DNA of 64,000 nt from Paenibacillus dendritiformis (GTDB taxonomy: Bacteria > Bacillota > Bacilli > Paenibacillales > Paenibacillaceae): assembly GCF_021654795.1 (NCBI RefSeq), contig NZ_AP025344.1, positions 4,464,501 through 4,528,500 on the forward strand, read 5' to 3'. This document shows, piece by piece, positions 55,474-63,408 of this stretch (positions within the stretch are counted from its first letter, which is position 1; every line of letters begins with the position of its first letter). Below the pieces are notes generated by a model. That model ran no database searches, was not told the origin of the DNA, and saw only the letters and a program-made list of their open reading frames with translations. Both the position numbers and the translations under genes were made by a program.

Positions 55474-55990
55474 CTCTTCGCCGCTAGCGATGCTACCAGC
55501 ATAAGATGCTCTATGAAATTCCAGAAACTCTTTGAAAATCGGACAAGGGGATTGGTTCAGATCCGAGCGATGCGTGGCTCCAAGCTGTTGTCAATTCTTT
55601 TTTCATTTCAAGGCGAAATTGAGTTCCTTGCCAGTACAAATACCATGGCGATGATGTTTTTCTAAGAGCGGTAACCTCTTGCCTTTCGTTTGGCCGCTTG
55701 GAAAAGGCTATTCACACCTTGCCATAAACCGTTGTTCAGCTTGGATTTAAACCATCGAATGACGCCGTCATAATGCTTCTGTAGCATTTTTGCGGCTTCA
55801 ACCATCGGATCTAAACAGCAGTGTAGCCCCCACTGAATCCAATCCTGAAGGACTATAGGTACAATCGAAGCTGGATACCTGCAGGATCAGCCTCATCCTG
55901 TACGCCTTGGCTGTATCAAGATCGAAGTCTTTAAGCTTATCCATTGTTTTTTTCTGGGCATGACTTAGGTTGTCCTGGATTTTTCAGCCA
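55474..55990 (-). pseudogene. ISL3-family transposase remnant (right copy)
   Basis: Minus strand: LKNPG, then after a frameshift DNLSHAQKKTMDKLKDF, DTAKAYRMRLILQ, a further break, LQDWIQWGLHC, and the well-kept YDGVIRWFKSKLNNGLWQG to AAKRKARGYRS followed by a stop. This order is that of an ISL3 transposase C-terminal half. Its first 300 bp are a direct repeat of 47528-47823. The N-terminal half is missing; it abuts the Rpn-like pseudogene. Confidence 0.8.
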
Positions 55991-56748
55991 GAGATAAAGC
56001 GTATTCTTTAACAAGGACTGCTTTCAAGCGCAAGGAAGACGATTTAGTATACCGGGTGAAGCTGCTATTTTACTTGTTGTTGGAAGTGCAGTCCAAAGTG
56101 GATTTCCTCATGCCATACCGCCTACTGCTTTATCAGGTTGAGATCTGGTGCTATCTTATGAAAGATCAGGAAAAGACGAAGGGCAAGCCAAAAACATTCC
56201 GGCTGCCTCCCATTGTGCCGATTGTGCTGTACAATGGGAAGAGACGCTGGACCGTCAGTCGCCAATTTCGCCAGTTGTTAGCAAATGAAACGATGTTCGG
56301 TTCGGAACTCCTGAATTTTGAATATGTCCTTATTGATGTTGCCTGATATACAGAAGAAGAGTTGTTGGCTCTTTCCAATACGATTGGTTCTGTGTTTTTG
56401 CTTGATCAGACGGAATTACTGAATCGGCTCGGCAAGCTGATGAATACCATACAGCAATTACCAGAGGAAAGCCAGCAGCAATTGGTCGCCTGGATGGCGA
56501 ATATATTAAGTCAGAAATTCACCGGAAAATGAACCCTATTTGCGCGAGCTTATTCAGAACGTAAAAGGAGGCGTATCGGATATGGGCTTGAAAAAACCTT
56601 GGATGCCATTAAGCGTGAGGGCAAGCTGGAAGCAAAAGAAGAAGTTGTCAAGCAAATGATTGCCGAAGATCTGGATCCTGAATTGATCGCGAGGGTAACA
56701 GGCTTCCCAGTAGATATTATCGCAAAGTTAAGGGAACAATCCCATTAA
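55991..56748 (+). pseudogene. Rpn-family (PD-(D/E)xK recombination-promoting nuclease) pseudogene
   Basis: A start-less frame opens AFKRKEDDLVYRV and continues FYLLLEVQSKVDFLMPYRLL, FRLPPIVPIVLYNGKRRWT, typical of Rpn/YhgA-like nucleases. There is an in-frame TGA at 56344-56346 between LIDVA and YTEEELLALSN. Two frameshifts near 56520-56600 precede the tail EGKLEAKEEVVKQMIAEDLD. The 5' third is gone where the ISL3 remnant abuts. Confidence 0.75.
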
Positions 56749-56759
56749 TTCATTTTGTT

Positions 56760-56786
56760 AGCCGTTTCAAGACGAACGGCTTTTTT
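56760..56786 (+). terminator. Rho-independent terminator after Rpn pseudogene
   Basis: AGCCGTT (56760-56766) pairs with AACGGCT (56775-56781), followed by TTTTT. A leftover of the once active gene. Confidence 0.8.
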
Positions 56787-56936
56787 ATTTGTTCCCATAA
56801 CATTTGAGTGTGATCGGGGACGGTTGAATAAAAACTGCCGATTACCCGTTTCCTGCTCGTATAAATCGAGATAGTCATAAAATCAAAATACAAGAGCAGT
56901 GAAGCGTTATGCCTCCTGCTTGTTGTTGTGCCGTTT

Positions 56937-56956
56937 GCATCCGCGTAGGATGCGAC
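56937..56956 (+). repeat. Stray CRISPR-repeat fragment
   Basis: GCATCCGCGTAGGATGCGAC equals the last 20 bases of the TAGGAT-type repeat used in the array at 59174, in the same orientation, 2.2 kb away. ATTTCAA, the first seven bases of the repeat, occurs 24 bp after it (56981). Confidence 0.7.
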
Positions 56957-56984
56957 TCGATTTTGAATCTAAAAACCTTTCATT

Positions 56985-57299
56985 TCAACGAATATCCATG
57001 TTCAGAATGGCTGTGCCCCCTCCCCATTCCACTTCATCACATCGCCTGTCTGAATGGATGTCCAAATGTTGCCCGTGTCTTTCCAAGGAGAACTTATCAT
57101 CATACCGCTGGACTTTATATCGACTTGCGGCATTCTTTCTCTTCTGATATTCCAAAAGGTAAATATCCAGCTCTTGGCTCAATTCTACGACCGTCTTATC
57201 GGTGAAATTCTTCTTCTCTGCGGCCACTTGTATCATTTGCTGCCGTACGCTCTCGATTTTGTATCTCAAGCAATCGACTTCGTCAAGAAAAAAAGACAT
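56985..57299 (-). CDS. Spo0E-like aspartyl-phosphate phosphatase family protein
   Basis: 104 residues from ATG 57297-57299 after GGGAG. Residues 8-55, LRYKIESVRQQMIQVAAEKKNFTDKTVVELSQELDIYLLEYQK, fit the Spo0E helical hairpin with its SQELD signature; such proteins remove phosphate from Spo0A and delay sporulation. The remaining 50 residues are unlike the family and may be an unrelated extension read into decayed sequence. It is the next gene after the peptide and its terminator, same strand. Confidence 0.75.
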   Translation of the reverse strand: MSFFLDEVDCLRYKIESVRQQMIQVAAEKKNFTDKTVVELSQELDIYLLEYQKRKNAASRYKVQRYDDKFSLERHGQHLDIHSDRRCDEVEWGGGTAILNMDIR

Positions 57300-57445
57300 G
57301 AAAGTTGCTCCCTTCCACGTATTGTATAACGTTGGGTGCCTGCATCTACATGTTGCTCTTGGTGCAACTTTATCACGTTTTTCCTTTAATTCCCTTATTC
57401 TCTTTCAAGGAAAATTCGACAAAATTTATCATTTTTTTCAATAAT

Positions 57446-57473
57446 AAAAGAGACGCTTGGTATACGGCGTCCC
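57446..57473 (-). terminator. Terminator after the signalling-peptide gene
   Basis: On the minus strand GGGACGC pairs with GCGTCTC (57450-57456 with 57467-57473, one G-T pair) followed by TTTTATTATT, 24 bp after the peptide stop. Confidence 0.75.
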
Positions 57474-57497
57474 TTGCGTTACCTCAATTATTTATCT

Positions 57498-57614
57498 TTA
57501 CCAACCAACGTCATGAACATAATGAGTAAAGGTGGTAATTAAATCTGAGGGGCCAATAATAATAGTAGTAAATAACACGACAACAAATATTAAAGATTTT
57601 GTTACCCGTTTCAT
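57498..57614 (-). CDS. Putative RRNPP signalling-peptide precursor (38 aa)
   Basis: ATG 57612-57614 lies six bases after GGAGGG. The product starts MKRVTKSLIF, has a hydrophobic core (FVVVLFTTIII) and ends ITTFTHYVHDVGW. Basic start, export-type helix and a short hydrophilic end are the layout of Phr, NprX and AloP-type pre-peptides, whose mature signal is cut from the C-terminus; here residues within HYVHDVGW are the candidates. It lies 67 bp downstream of an RRNPP-type regulator on the same strand and has its own terminator. A -10-like TATAAT at 57663 could give separate transcription. Confidence 0.75.
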   Translation of the reverse strand: MKRVTKSLIFVVVLFTTIIIGPSDLITTFTHYVHDVGW

Positions 57615-57641
57615 ATTTATCCCTCCAATGTAAAGTAACCA

Positions 57642-57656
57642 TCCGGTCTAATCGGA
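57642..57656 (-). promoter_or_regulatory. Possible operator in the peptide leader
   Basis: TCCG-N7-CGGA inverted repeat between the -10-like TATAAT (57663-57668) and the peptide start. Short arms; offered as a candidate binding site for the adjacent regulator. Confidence 0.3.
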
Positions 57657-57681
57657 ATCTCTATTATAATAGTAAATTACT

Positions 57682-58989
57682 TCATAAAGAGGAACTGTTG
57701 CCCCAATCATTACATTGATTATAAAGTAACTGAAGTTTTTTCAGGGTTTCAACATCCATCATTTTATCCCTATCAGTATATAATTTTATAATTAGACTAC
57801 AACATTCGCGTTCATTTAAAATATCGTTAACTTGGGAATATCGTAACGCACTTTCCAAATAACACTGAATTCCGTTTTCAATGTTCCCTATAGAAACGCA
57901 GTAGTTGCCTTTTAGTTTATAGAAATGGGCCAACTCAGACTTCTTATACGGTGTAATGTATGGAATAGAGACAATTTTATTTTCCCACTTTAATAGCTTT
58001 TCAATAGATGCCCAATCATTCATTTCAAGGTATAGTATCATGAGTTGGTTGATAACATGCAACAAAGCATTCTCTCCGCAACTCTGCAAACATTCTTCAA
58101 GCTGCGACAAGGCAAGTTCTTTATCCCCTTTTTTCACATTCAGGACAGCCATCATTAATTTTGCATTATCTTGAATATGAGGATACGGAAAAGTTATGTA
58201 CTGTTTCAAATAAGACTCACTCAAAATATACTCGCCTATATAATAGTAAGAATTATGAACGACAGCTATGGATTCCGCCTTGATCAAGCTTACCGGTATA
58301 TCCTCGGTTACATTATTCATGCATAAGTCAATGCTCTCTTGAAAACGCCGCAAATTATACGCATGAACACCTAGCTTATAAAATAAGGTTGTTCGTTCTT
58401 CTGCTGATAGAAAATCTATGTAATGTAAAACAAATCGCCCCGAATCATAGGTTGCATGTAGTTTAGTAAAGTCATTTCTTTCAATAAGATATTTCTGAAA
58501 AAGAGCTTTGGCAACAAACTTATTGATACCGTAGCCACGGGAGTGACGGATAATGAGATCGTACAAGGCGAGTTTGAGCGAGTCGTTGTTCACTTCCTGA
58601 TCTACAAACTGGTACAGTTTTTCCATCAAATCGATGCTGTCCAAATCCTTGCTATGTAAACAGGCAGATGCCGTTTTAATAATTAAATCCGTTAAATCCG
58701 CTCCATCTCCCTTGATTACTTCTCGTAAGATTCCGAACAGAACATCGGATTTTTGCCCTATTTCAAGATATGGTTGTATGACTTCACGAATAGGTATATG
58801 TAATGCGTTAGCTATGGGATTAACCTTTTCAAATGAAGGACGTTCTACCTCATCATTTTCAATTTTGGAGATATAGCCTGTGCTGACGCCTGACAACTCG
58901 GCAAGTTGGCTTTGTGTAAGATTGGCTTTATTTCTGTATTGTCTTATGCTGTCGCCAATAGTGGAATATTGTAGCGACGATGCTTCCAT
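57682..58989 (-). CDS. RRNPP-type transcriptional regulator (XRE HTH plus TPR-like domain)
   Basis: 435 residues. ATG 58987-58989 is placed five bases after AAGGGTG; a start seven codons upstream is less well served. Residues 8-70 form an XRE helix-turn-helix (IRQYRNKANLTQSQLAELSGVSTGYISKIENDEVERPSFEKV). The remaining 360 residues are helical repeats of the TPR kind used for peptide binding (for example FYKLGVHAYNLRRFQESIDLC, AHFYKLKGNYCVSIGNIENGIQCYLES). With the following short exported peptide this is the classic receptor-pheromone pair of Rap/NprR/PlcR/AloR type; the AloR-AloP systems of Paenibacillus are the nearest named relatives by layout. Confidence 0.88.
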   Translation of the reverse strand: MEASSLQYSTIGDSIRQYRNKANLTQSQLAELSGVSTGYISKIENDEVERPSFEKVNPIANALHIPIREVIQPYLEIGQKSDVLFGILREVIKGDGADLTDLIIKTASACLHSKDLDSIDLMEKLYQFVDQEVNNDSLKLALYDLIIRHSRGYGINKFVAKALFQKYLIERNDFTKLHATYDSGRFVLHYIDFLSAEERTTLFYKLGVHAYNLRRFQESIDLCMNNVTEDIPVSLIKAESIAVVHNSYYYIGEYILSESYLKQYITFPYPHIQDNAKLMMAVLNVKKGDKELALSQLEECLQSCGENALLHVINQLMILYLEMNDWASIEKLLKWENKIVSIPYITPYKKSELAHFYKLKGNYCVSIGNIENGIQCYLESALRYSQVNDILNERECCSLIIKLYTDRDKMMDVETLKKLQLLYNQCNDWGNSSSL

Positions 58990-59173
58990 ATCATCACCCT
59001 TCCAAGACATCTTTATTTGTACGTTACCATAATATTCAATTGATGTAAATAAGGTGGGGAGAGGTTGAAAAGCGAGGTATGGTGACCTTCAAACAGATAA
59101 CATGCTCTCATGCCTGACGTCCTCTTCAGCAGTTTCCCCACCCGCTAATCGACGTGCTCACGTGAGATTAGAC

Positions 59174-59541
59174 ATTTCAATCCACGCATCCGCGTAAGAT
59201 GCGACGAGGAGGACTCGTCGGAGGGAGTATGTTGGTTATATTTCAATCCACGCATCCGCGTAAGATGCGACTTGTTGACCTGTGGCGATAAGCTACCTTC
59301 CAGTTGATTTCAATCCACGCATCCGCGTAAGATGCGACGTGAGGTGGACATGATGAGCCAATTGACAGCACAGATTTCAATCCACGCATCCGCGTAGGAT
59401 GCGACGGTCGGTGTGCTGTTTGCCGAGCTGGATATGCATCTCATTTCAATCCACGCATCCGCGTAGGATGCGACACCGGCGTGCTCACCGAGCCGAGATG
59501 AGGCAGCTTATTTCAATCCACGCATCCGCGTAGGATGCGAC
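59174..59541 (-). CRISPR. CRISPR array, six 32-bp repeats, five spacers, I-C-like
   Basis: Repeats start at 59174, 59240, 59307, 59374, 59443 and 59510. On the plus strand each begins ATTTCAATCCACGC and ends GATGCGAC; spacers are 34, 35, 35, 37 and 35 bp. Read on the minus strand the repeat begins GTCGC and ends GTGGATTGAAAT, the subtype I-C pattern, so transcription runs leftwards and the leader lies at the right. The first three repeats carry TAAGAT, the last three TAGGAT. No cas gene is in the window. Confidence 0.95.
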
Positions 59542-59680
59542 TGCGAAAATTGACTGAATGTGTAAAATATCCGTTCAAGTATGATTGAATAAAACCATAA
59601 AATAGATATATGAACCAAAAATTACGTTAAATCCATAACTCTTCTTCGGTTTATTTGGATAATAATGTAAAAACCATGGT
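59542..59680 (-). promoter_or_regulatory. Probable CRISPR leader
   Basis: AT-rich sequence directly beside the last repeat (59541), on the side expected from repeat orientation. No gene. New spacers would be added at this end. Confidence 0.6.
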
Positions 59681-59722
59681 GCGAATGTCCCGGGGAATTC
59701 ATGTGCGCTTCACATTCGCACC
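59678..59722. repeat. Inverted repeat beyond the CRISPR leader
   Basis: GGTGCGAATG (59678-59687) and CATTCGCACC (59713-59722) form a perfect 10-bp stem with a 25-base loop. No T-run beside it. The remaining sequence up to 60056 shows no gene I can support. Confidence 0.55.
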
Positions 59723-60056
59723 CGTCGTGTGCCTAATCATCAAAATCGCACGACTCCGCTTTCCTCGCCGGGCCGAAGGGGCCGGATATTATCCTCATTC
59801 TGTCCGCTTCCTCAACTTGTTCTCTCATTAAGTATATCATGAGTCACGGGATAAGGTAACGGCCGTTGCGCCACGAGTAATCCATTCCTTGGGGGGCACT
59901 AAGGCGAGGGCAAGCCCCGGTTGTTGGCCTGGGGCCTGGCAACACAGGGCAAAGACGAGGAAATACATCATTGCCGCTGACTCTAACGGGTTATAGGGTT
60001 TGGGGGCAGCCATTCGGCACCAGCAGGTCAGCCAGATGAATGATGCCCCGCTCCCT

Positions 60057-60809
60057 TCACCCCAGATCCATCTCCGGCAGTTCGTCGAGAGCCCCCGCGG
60101 CCGTGTTCGGCGGGACAGGCTGACCATTGGCGCGGACCAGGGTGTAGTATTCGTAGTCGCCGATGACGGTGAAGTCGCCGTCCATGACGCCGGGATAGGC
60201 GCGGTTCACGGAGTAGATCTGGCTCCGGTAGGCCTGCAAGGCCCGCCCCTTGTGATGGCGGAAGCCGCGGATATCGGCTCGCGCCGTGATCGGGCAGGTC
60301 TGCGCTGGTCCGGAATCCGGACAATGGTCGTAGTAATGAGGGATCGAGGTATAGTAGAGCGATGGCTTCCTCCCCTCCGGGTAAGGCGCCTCGGCCCGTT
60401 CGACCGCTCTCTCCGTGGCCCGGGAAATCGCGATATGATCGGGGTGTCCGGTCACCCCGTCCGGCGGGAACGTAATAATGATCTCTGGCCTTCGCTCCAC
60501 AATCGTGGACTGAATCCGGTCCGTCAGCTTAGACAAGTCAAGCGACTTCAGTTCGCCGTCCGGGTACCGGTACAGCACGAGCTCGGCGACGCCAAGGATG
60601 GAGCAGGCGTTCCGCAGCTCCTGTTCCCGGTACCGGGCCAATTCTTCGCGACTAGCGAATCGAAATTCCCCTGACCTTCCCTTGCATCCCGAGGTGGCGC
60701 ACGCGAGAATGACGTCATGGCCCGCCCTGCTCAACCTGGCTATCGTCCCTCCGGCCGCAAAGGACTCATCGTCAGGATGAGCGAACACGAAGAGCCATCT
60801 TTTCTTCAT
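60057..60809 (-). CDS. PIG-L family deacetylase
   Basis: 250 residues. The zinc-site motif FVFAHPDDESFAAGGTIARL starts at residue 7 and the second ligand pair is GHPDHIAISRA near 130. Family members deacetylate GlcNAc conjugates (BshB in bacillithiol synthesis, MshB, diacetylchitobiose deacetylases). The YojG/BshB2 group looks similar, but its place after a sugar kinase and lyase suggests catabolism of an N-acetylated sugar instead. It lies 61 bp after the kinase gene, same strand. Confidence 0.88.
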   Translation of the reverse strand: MKKRWLFVFAHPDDESFAAGGTIARLSRAGHDVILACATSGCKGRSGEFRFASREELARYREQELRNACSILGVAELVLYRYPDGELKSLDLSKLTDRIQSTIVERRPEIIITFPPDGVTGHPDHIAISRATERAVERAEAPYPEGRKPSLYYTSIPHYYDHCPDSGPAQTCPITARADIRGFRHHKGRALQAYRSQIYSVNRAYPGVMDGDFTVIGDYEYYTLVRANGQPVPPNTAAGALDELPEMDLG

Positions 60810-60870
60810 TTCCCTTTAGCCTCCCGCCGTTCAGCGGTTCCTCGCATGTATGGAGCATCGTTTAACGTTA

Positions 60871-61890
60871 TCATTCGCACGTTTCCCCCTTCCCTTTTTC
60901 TCTAAAGTAGGATAATCCCATGGCTATTACCCCGTAGATCGGCTCCCGGCGGGCGTCGTCCCATTGGACATGCGGAGCGTATGCTTCAATCCGGCGCATC
61001 AGCGCTTCCCGGACGCGCCCTTCATGCTGCAGCACTCCGCCCTGCATAATCGCAACAAAGGGGTCGCGGTGGAAGGATAAATGACGGATCACCGCGGCTG
61101 CGGCGTAAAACAGTTCGTCAGCGGCTGCCGATAAAATCCGCTGCGCTTCCTTATCTCCGGCAGAGGCTGCCTGGCCGACGGCGCGGGAGAGCCGGCTAAC
61201 GGTCTGAATGGAATAGGCTGATCCGTACATCCAGTCGAACAACTCCTCTTCCCGCTCCATGCCTAAATACGGCAGCACCCATTCCTTCAGCCTCGTGTCT
61301 GCTCCCCTTCCGTCATAGGCCCTCAGAATCGCCAGCGCCGCCTGCTTGCCGATCCAATAGCCGCTGCCTTCGTCGCCGACACGGTGGCCCCAGCCGCCCG
61401 CCCTGGCCGTCCTTCCGTGCCCGTCGATGCCGTATATAATCGAACCGGTTCCGGCAATCACCAATATCCCCGGCTGACCGCCGGTCCCGCCGAGCAGGGC
61501 GGCATAACCGTCGTTCTCCACGATCAGGTGCCTGGCTTGAAGCGGCAGCAGCGCGAGCGCCTCCTCTACCAATCGGGTAACGGCGCGCCTGTCGGACTCG
61601 GTATCCAGGCCGGCCAGGGCGAACACGGCACATTCCACTTCCACATCCGCTTCCCGTTCCTTCTTCGGTTCCGGTATGACAAGACATCCGCCGCTCCGCT
61701 CCAGATCCGCGATCGCTTCGCGGATCGCCGCCGCCAGCTCGCGTATCGCTCCCTTTGTCCCGCTGCCATGGTAATTGGACGGTCCGCCATGTCCTCGTCC
61801 GAGCAACTGGCCCTGCCTATCCGTGAAGACGGCAAGGGATTTGGTCCCCCCGCCGTCGACGGCCAGCAGGGGGATGCGGCGCACAGCCAT
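60871..61890 (-). CDS. BadF/BadG/BcrA ATPase-type sugar kinase (N-acetylglucosamine kinase-like)
   Basis: 339 residues. ASKHA-fold motifs: phosphate-1 LLAVDGGGTKSLAVF, connect/phosphate-2 IVIAGTGSIIYGI-like ILVIAGTGSIIYG, GGWGHRVGDEGSGYWIGKQA and the adenosine segment IMQGGVLQHEGRVREAL. This resembles eukaryotic-type GlcNAc kinase and bacterial glucosamine kinases. ATG 61888-61890 shares one base with the stop of the lyase gene (TGATG), so the genes are coupled; the longer frame upstream overlaps the lyase and is rejected. Confidence 0.88.
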   Translation of the reverse strand: MAVRRIPLLAVDGGGTKSLAVFTDRQGQLLGRGHGGPSNYHGSGTKGAIRELAAAIREAIADLERSGGCLVIPEPKKEREADVEVECAVFALAGLDTESDRRAVTRLVEEALALLPLQARHLIVENDGYAALLGGTGGQPGILVIAGTGSIIYGIDGHGRTARAGGWGHRVGDEGSGYWIGKQAALAILRAYDGRGADTRLKEWVLPYLGMEREEELFDWMYGSAYSIQTVSRLSRAVGQAASAGDKEAQRILSAAADELFYAAAAVIRHLSFHRDPFVAIMQGGVLQHEGRVREALMRRIEAYAPHVQWDDARREPIYGVIAMGLSYFREKGKGETCE

Positions 61891-63398
61891 CAAGTACCAC
61901 TCCACTCCAGAATGACTTCGTCTAAATGCCGCATCGCCCGCCGAATCTTGTCCTGCGCCTGCCCAACCCATTTCAAATGCGCCTGCTGCTCATTCATCCG
62001 AATTCCGATCATGCGCTGCACTTCCTTCGGGCTCGGTCCTCCAGGCAGCGAACGAATGTCCACAAAATGCGCGGGGTCGAGCGCCTCGCGCAGCGTTTGT
62101 TCGTTAAGTGTCGTCTCTCGCCCGATATGGCGCCGCGCGCTCTCGTTGACGAGGGAAAGCGTAATCTGATCGGCCGCCTGTCCTTGCGCCAAGGCCTGCC
62201 GCACCACGTCGCTGACGATATGATGGGCCTTGCGGAACGACAAGCCATCCGTTCGGACCAGGGTATCCGCCAGTTCGGTCACCGTGGCGAAGCTTCCCTG
62301 CGTCCGCTCGCGCAGCACCTCCTTGTTCACTTCCATCGTGCCGATGACGGCGGCGAACAGGCGGTATATATTATCCAATATGGCGAGGCTTTTCCAGGCA
62401 TATGGCTGCATGTCGTCCTCGGTGTCCACGATGTCGCCGAACGGCGTATTGTGAATCATCGTCAGCACCGTGTTCGTATTGCCGGCGCAGCTCGACAGCA
62501 GGGCGCGCATATGCTCGAACGAGACGGGATTGCGCTTCTGCGGCATGATGGAGCTGATCTGCACATAAGGGGCCGCCACATGCAGCGCGCCGAACTCCTG
62601 CGTACACCACAGCAGCATATCTTGAACGACCCGGCCCAGATTGATTGCCGCAAGCTGCACGGCCGCCGCGATCTCGCCCAGATAATCGGCCCCGCCGATG
62701 GCGTCATAGGAATTATCGATAAGTTCGTCGAAGGCGAGCAGCTCCATCATCTGCTCCCGGCTAATCGCGAAGCCCGATGTCGTGAGCGCCGCCGCGCCCA
62801 TGCTGCTGCGGTTGCAATTGGCGTAGGACGCCATCATGCGCCGGATATCCCGGTTGAGCGAATCGGCGACCGCCATCATGTAATGCGCAAGTGTCGTCGG
62901 CTGCGCCTGCTGCGTGTGCGTGTAACCGATCATCAGCGTGCCGGTGTGGTCGCTGGCGAACAGCAGCAGTTGCTCTTTCAGCTTCAGCGCGGAAGCCAGC
63001 GTCTCGAGCAGCTTCTCCCGCAGCACCATCCGGTAGATCGCGATGCCCATGTCGTTCCGGCTGCGCGCCAGATGCAGGTTGCCGGCGATCTCCCCCGCAT
63101 GCTCCAGCAGTTGATGCTCGACCTGGAAGAACAAATCCTCGAACTGTCCGGTATAACTGGCTTGGCGAAGCGCCTCCGTGTCGATGGCCCGAATCGCCTT
63201 GGCGATCTGCTTCGCTTCGTCAAGCGACACCAACTGCTGCCGCTGCAGCATGATAAGATGGGCCTTGTTGATCGCCATCATCGGTCCGAGCAAATGGGTT
63301 TTCGCTTCCTTAAAAGCCGGCTCCAGCACCACCTCCGCGTACGTTTTGCCAGGGAATGAAGTTCCTTCCGCTTCCATCCATTTTTCACGATATCCCAT
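61890..63398 (-). CDS. Argininosuccinate lyase-like protein (fumarase/aspartase superfamily)
   Basis: 502 residues, somewhat longer than the roughly 460 of ArgH. Superfamily regions are HLARSRNDMGIAIYRM (substrate-binding Ser-Arg-Asn), GYTHTQQAQPTTLAHY and the signature SSIMPQKRNPVSFEH with the mobile-loop Ser. The N-terminal EAEGTSFPGKTYAEVVLEPAFKEAK differs from housekeeping ArgH, and no other arginine gene is near. It is therefore more likely a specialised lyase of this cluster than ArgH. Gap of 10 bp to the creatininase gene. Confidence 0.88.
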   Translation of the reverse strand: MGYREKWMEAEGTSFPGKTYAEVVLEPAFKEAKTHLLGPMMAINKAHLIMLQRQQLVSLDEAKQIAKAIRAIDTEALRQASYTGQFEDLFFQVEHQLLEHAGEIAGNLHLARSRNDMGIAIYRMVLREKLLETLASALKLKEQLLLFASDHTGTLMIGYTHTQQAQPTTLAHYMMAVADSLNRDIRRMMASYANCNRSSMGAAALTTSGFAISREQMMELLAFDELIDNSYDAIGGADYLGEIAAAVQLAAINLGRVVQDMLLWCTQEFGALHVAAPYVQISSIMPQKRNPVSFEHMRALLSSCAGNTNTVLTMIHNTPFGDIVDTEDDMQPYAWKSLAILDNIYRLFAAVIGTMEVNKEVLRERTQGSFATVTELADTLVRTDGLSFRKAHHIVSDVVRQALAQGQAADQITLSLVNESARRHIGRETTLNEQTLREALDPAHFVDIRSLPGGPSPKEVQRMIGIRMNEQQAHLKWVGQAQDKIRRAMRHLDEVILEWSGT

Positions 63399-63408
63399 AG
63401 CGCAAATA

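Noticed and set aside
59837..60127. 96-codon leftward frame beside the PIG-L gene
   Set aside because: Overlaps the end of the PIG-L gene in another frame and lacks a ribosome binding site or family features.
61926..63359. 477-codon rightward frame over the lyase gene
   Set aside because: Antisense to a lyase with the MPQKRN signature.
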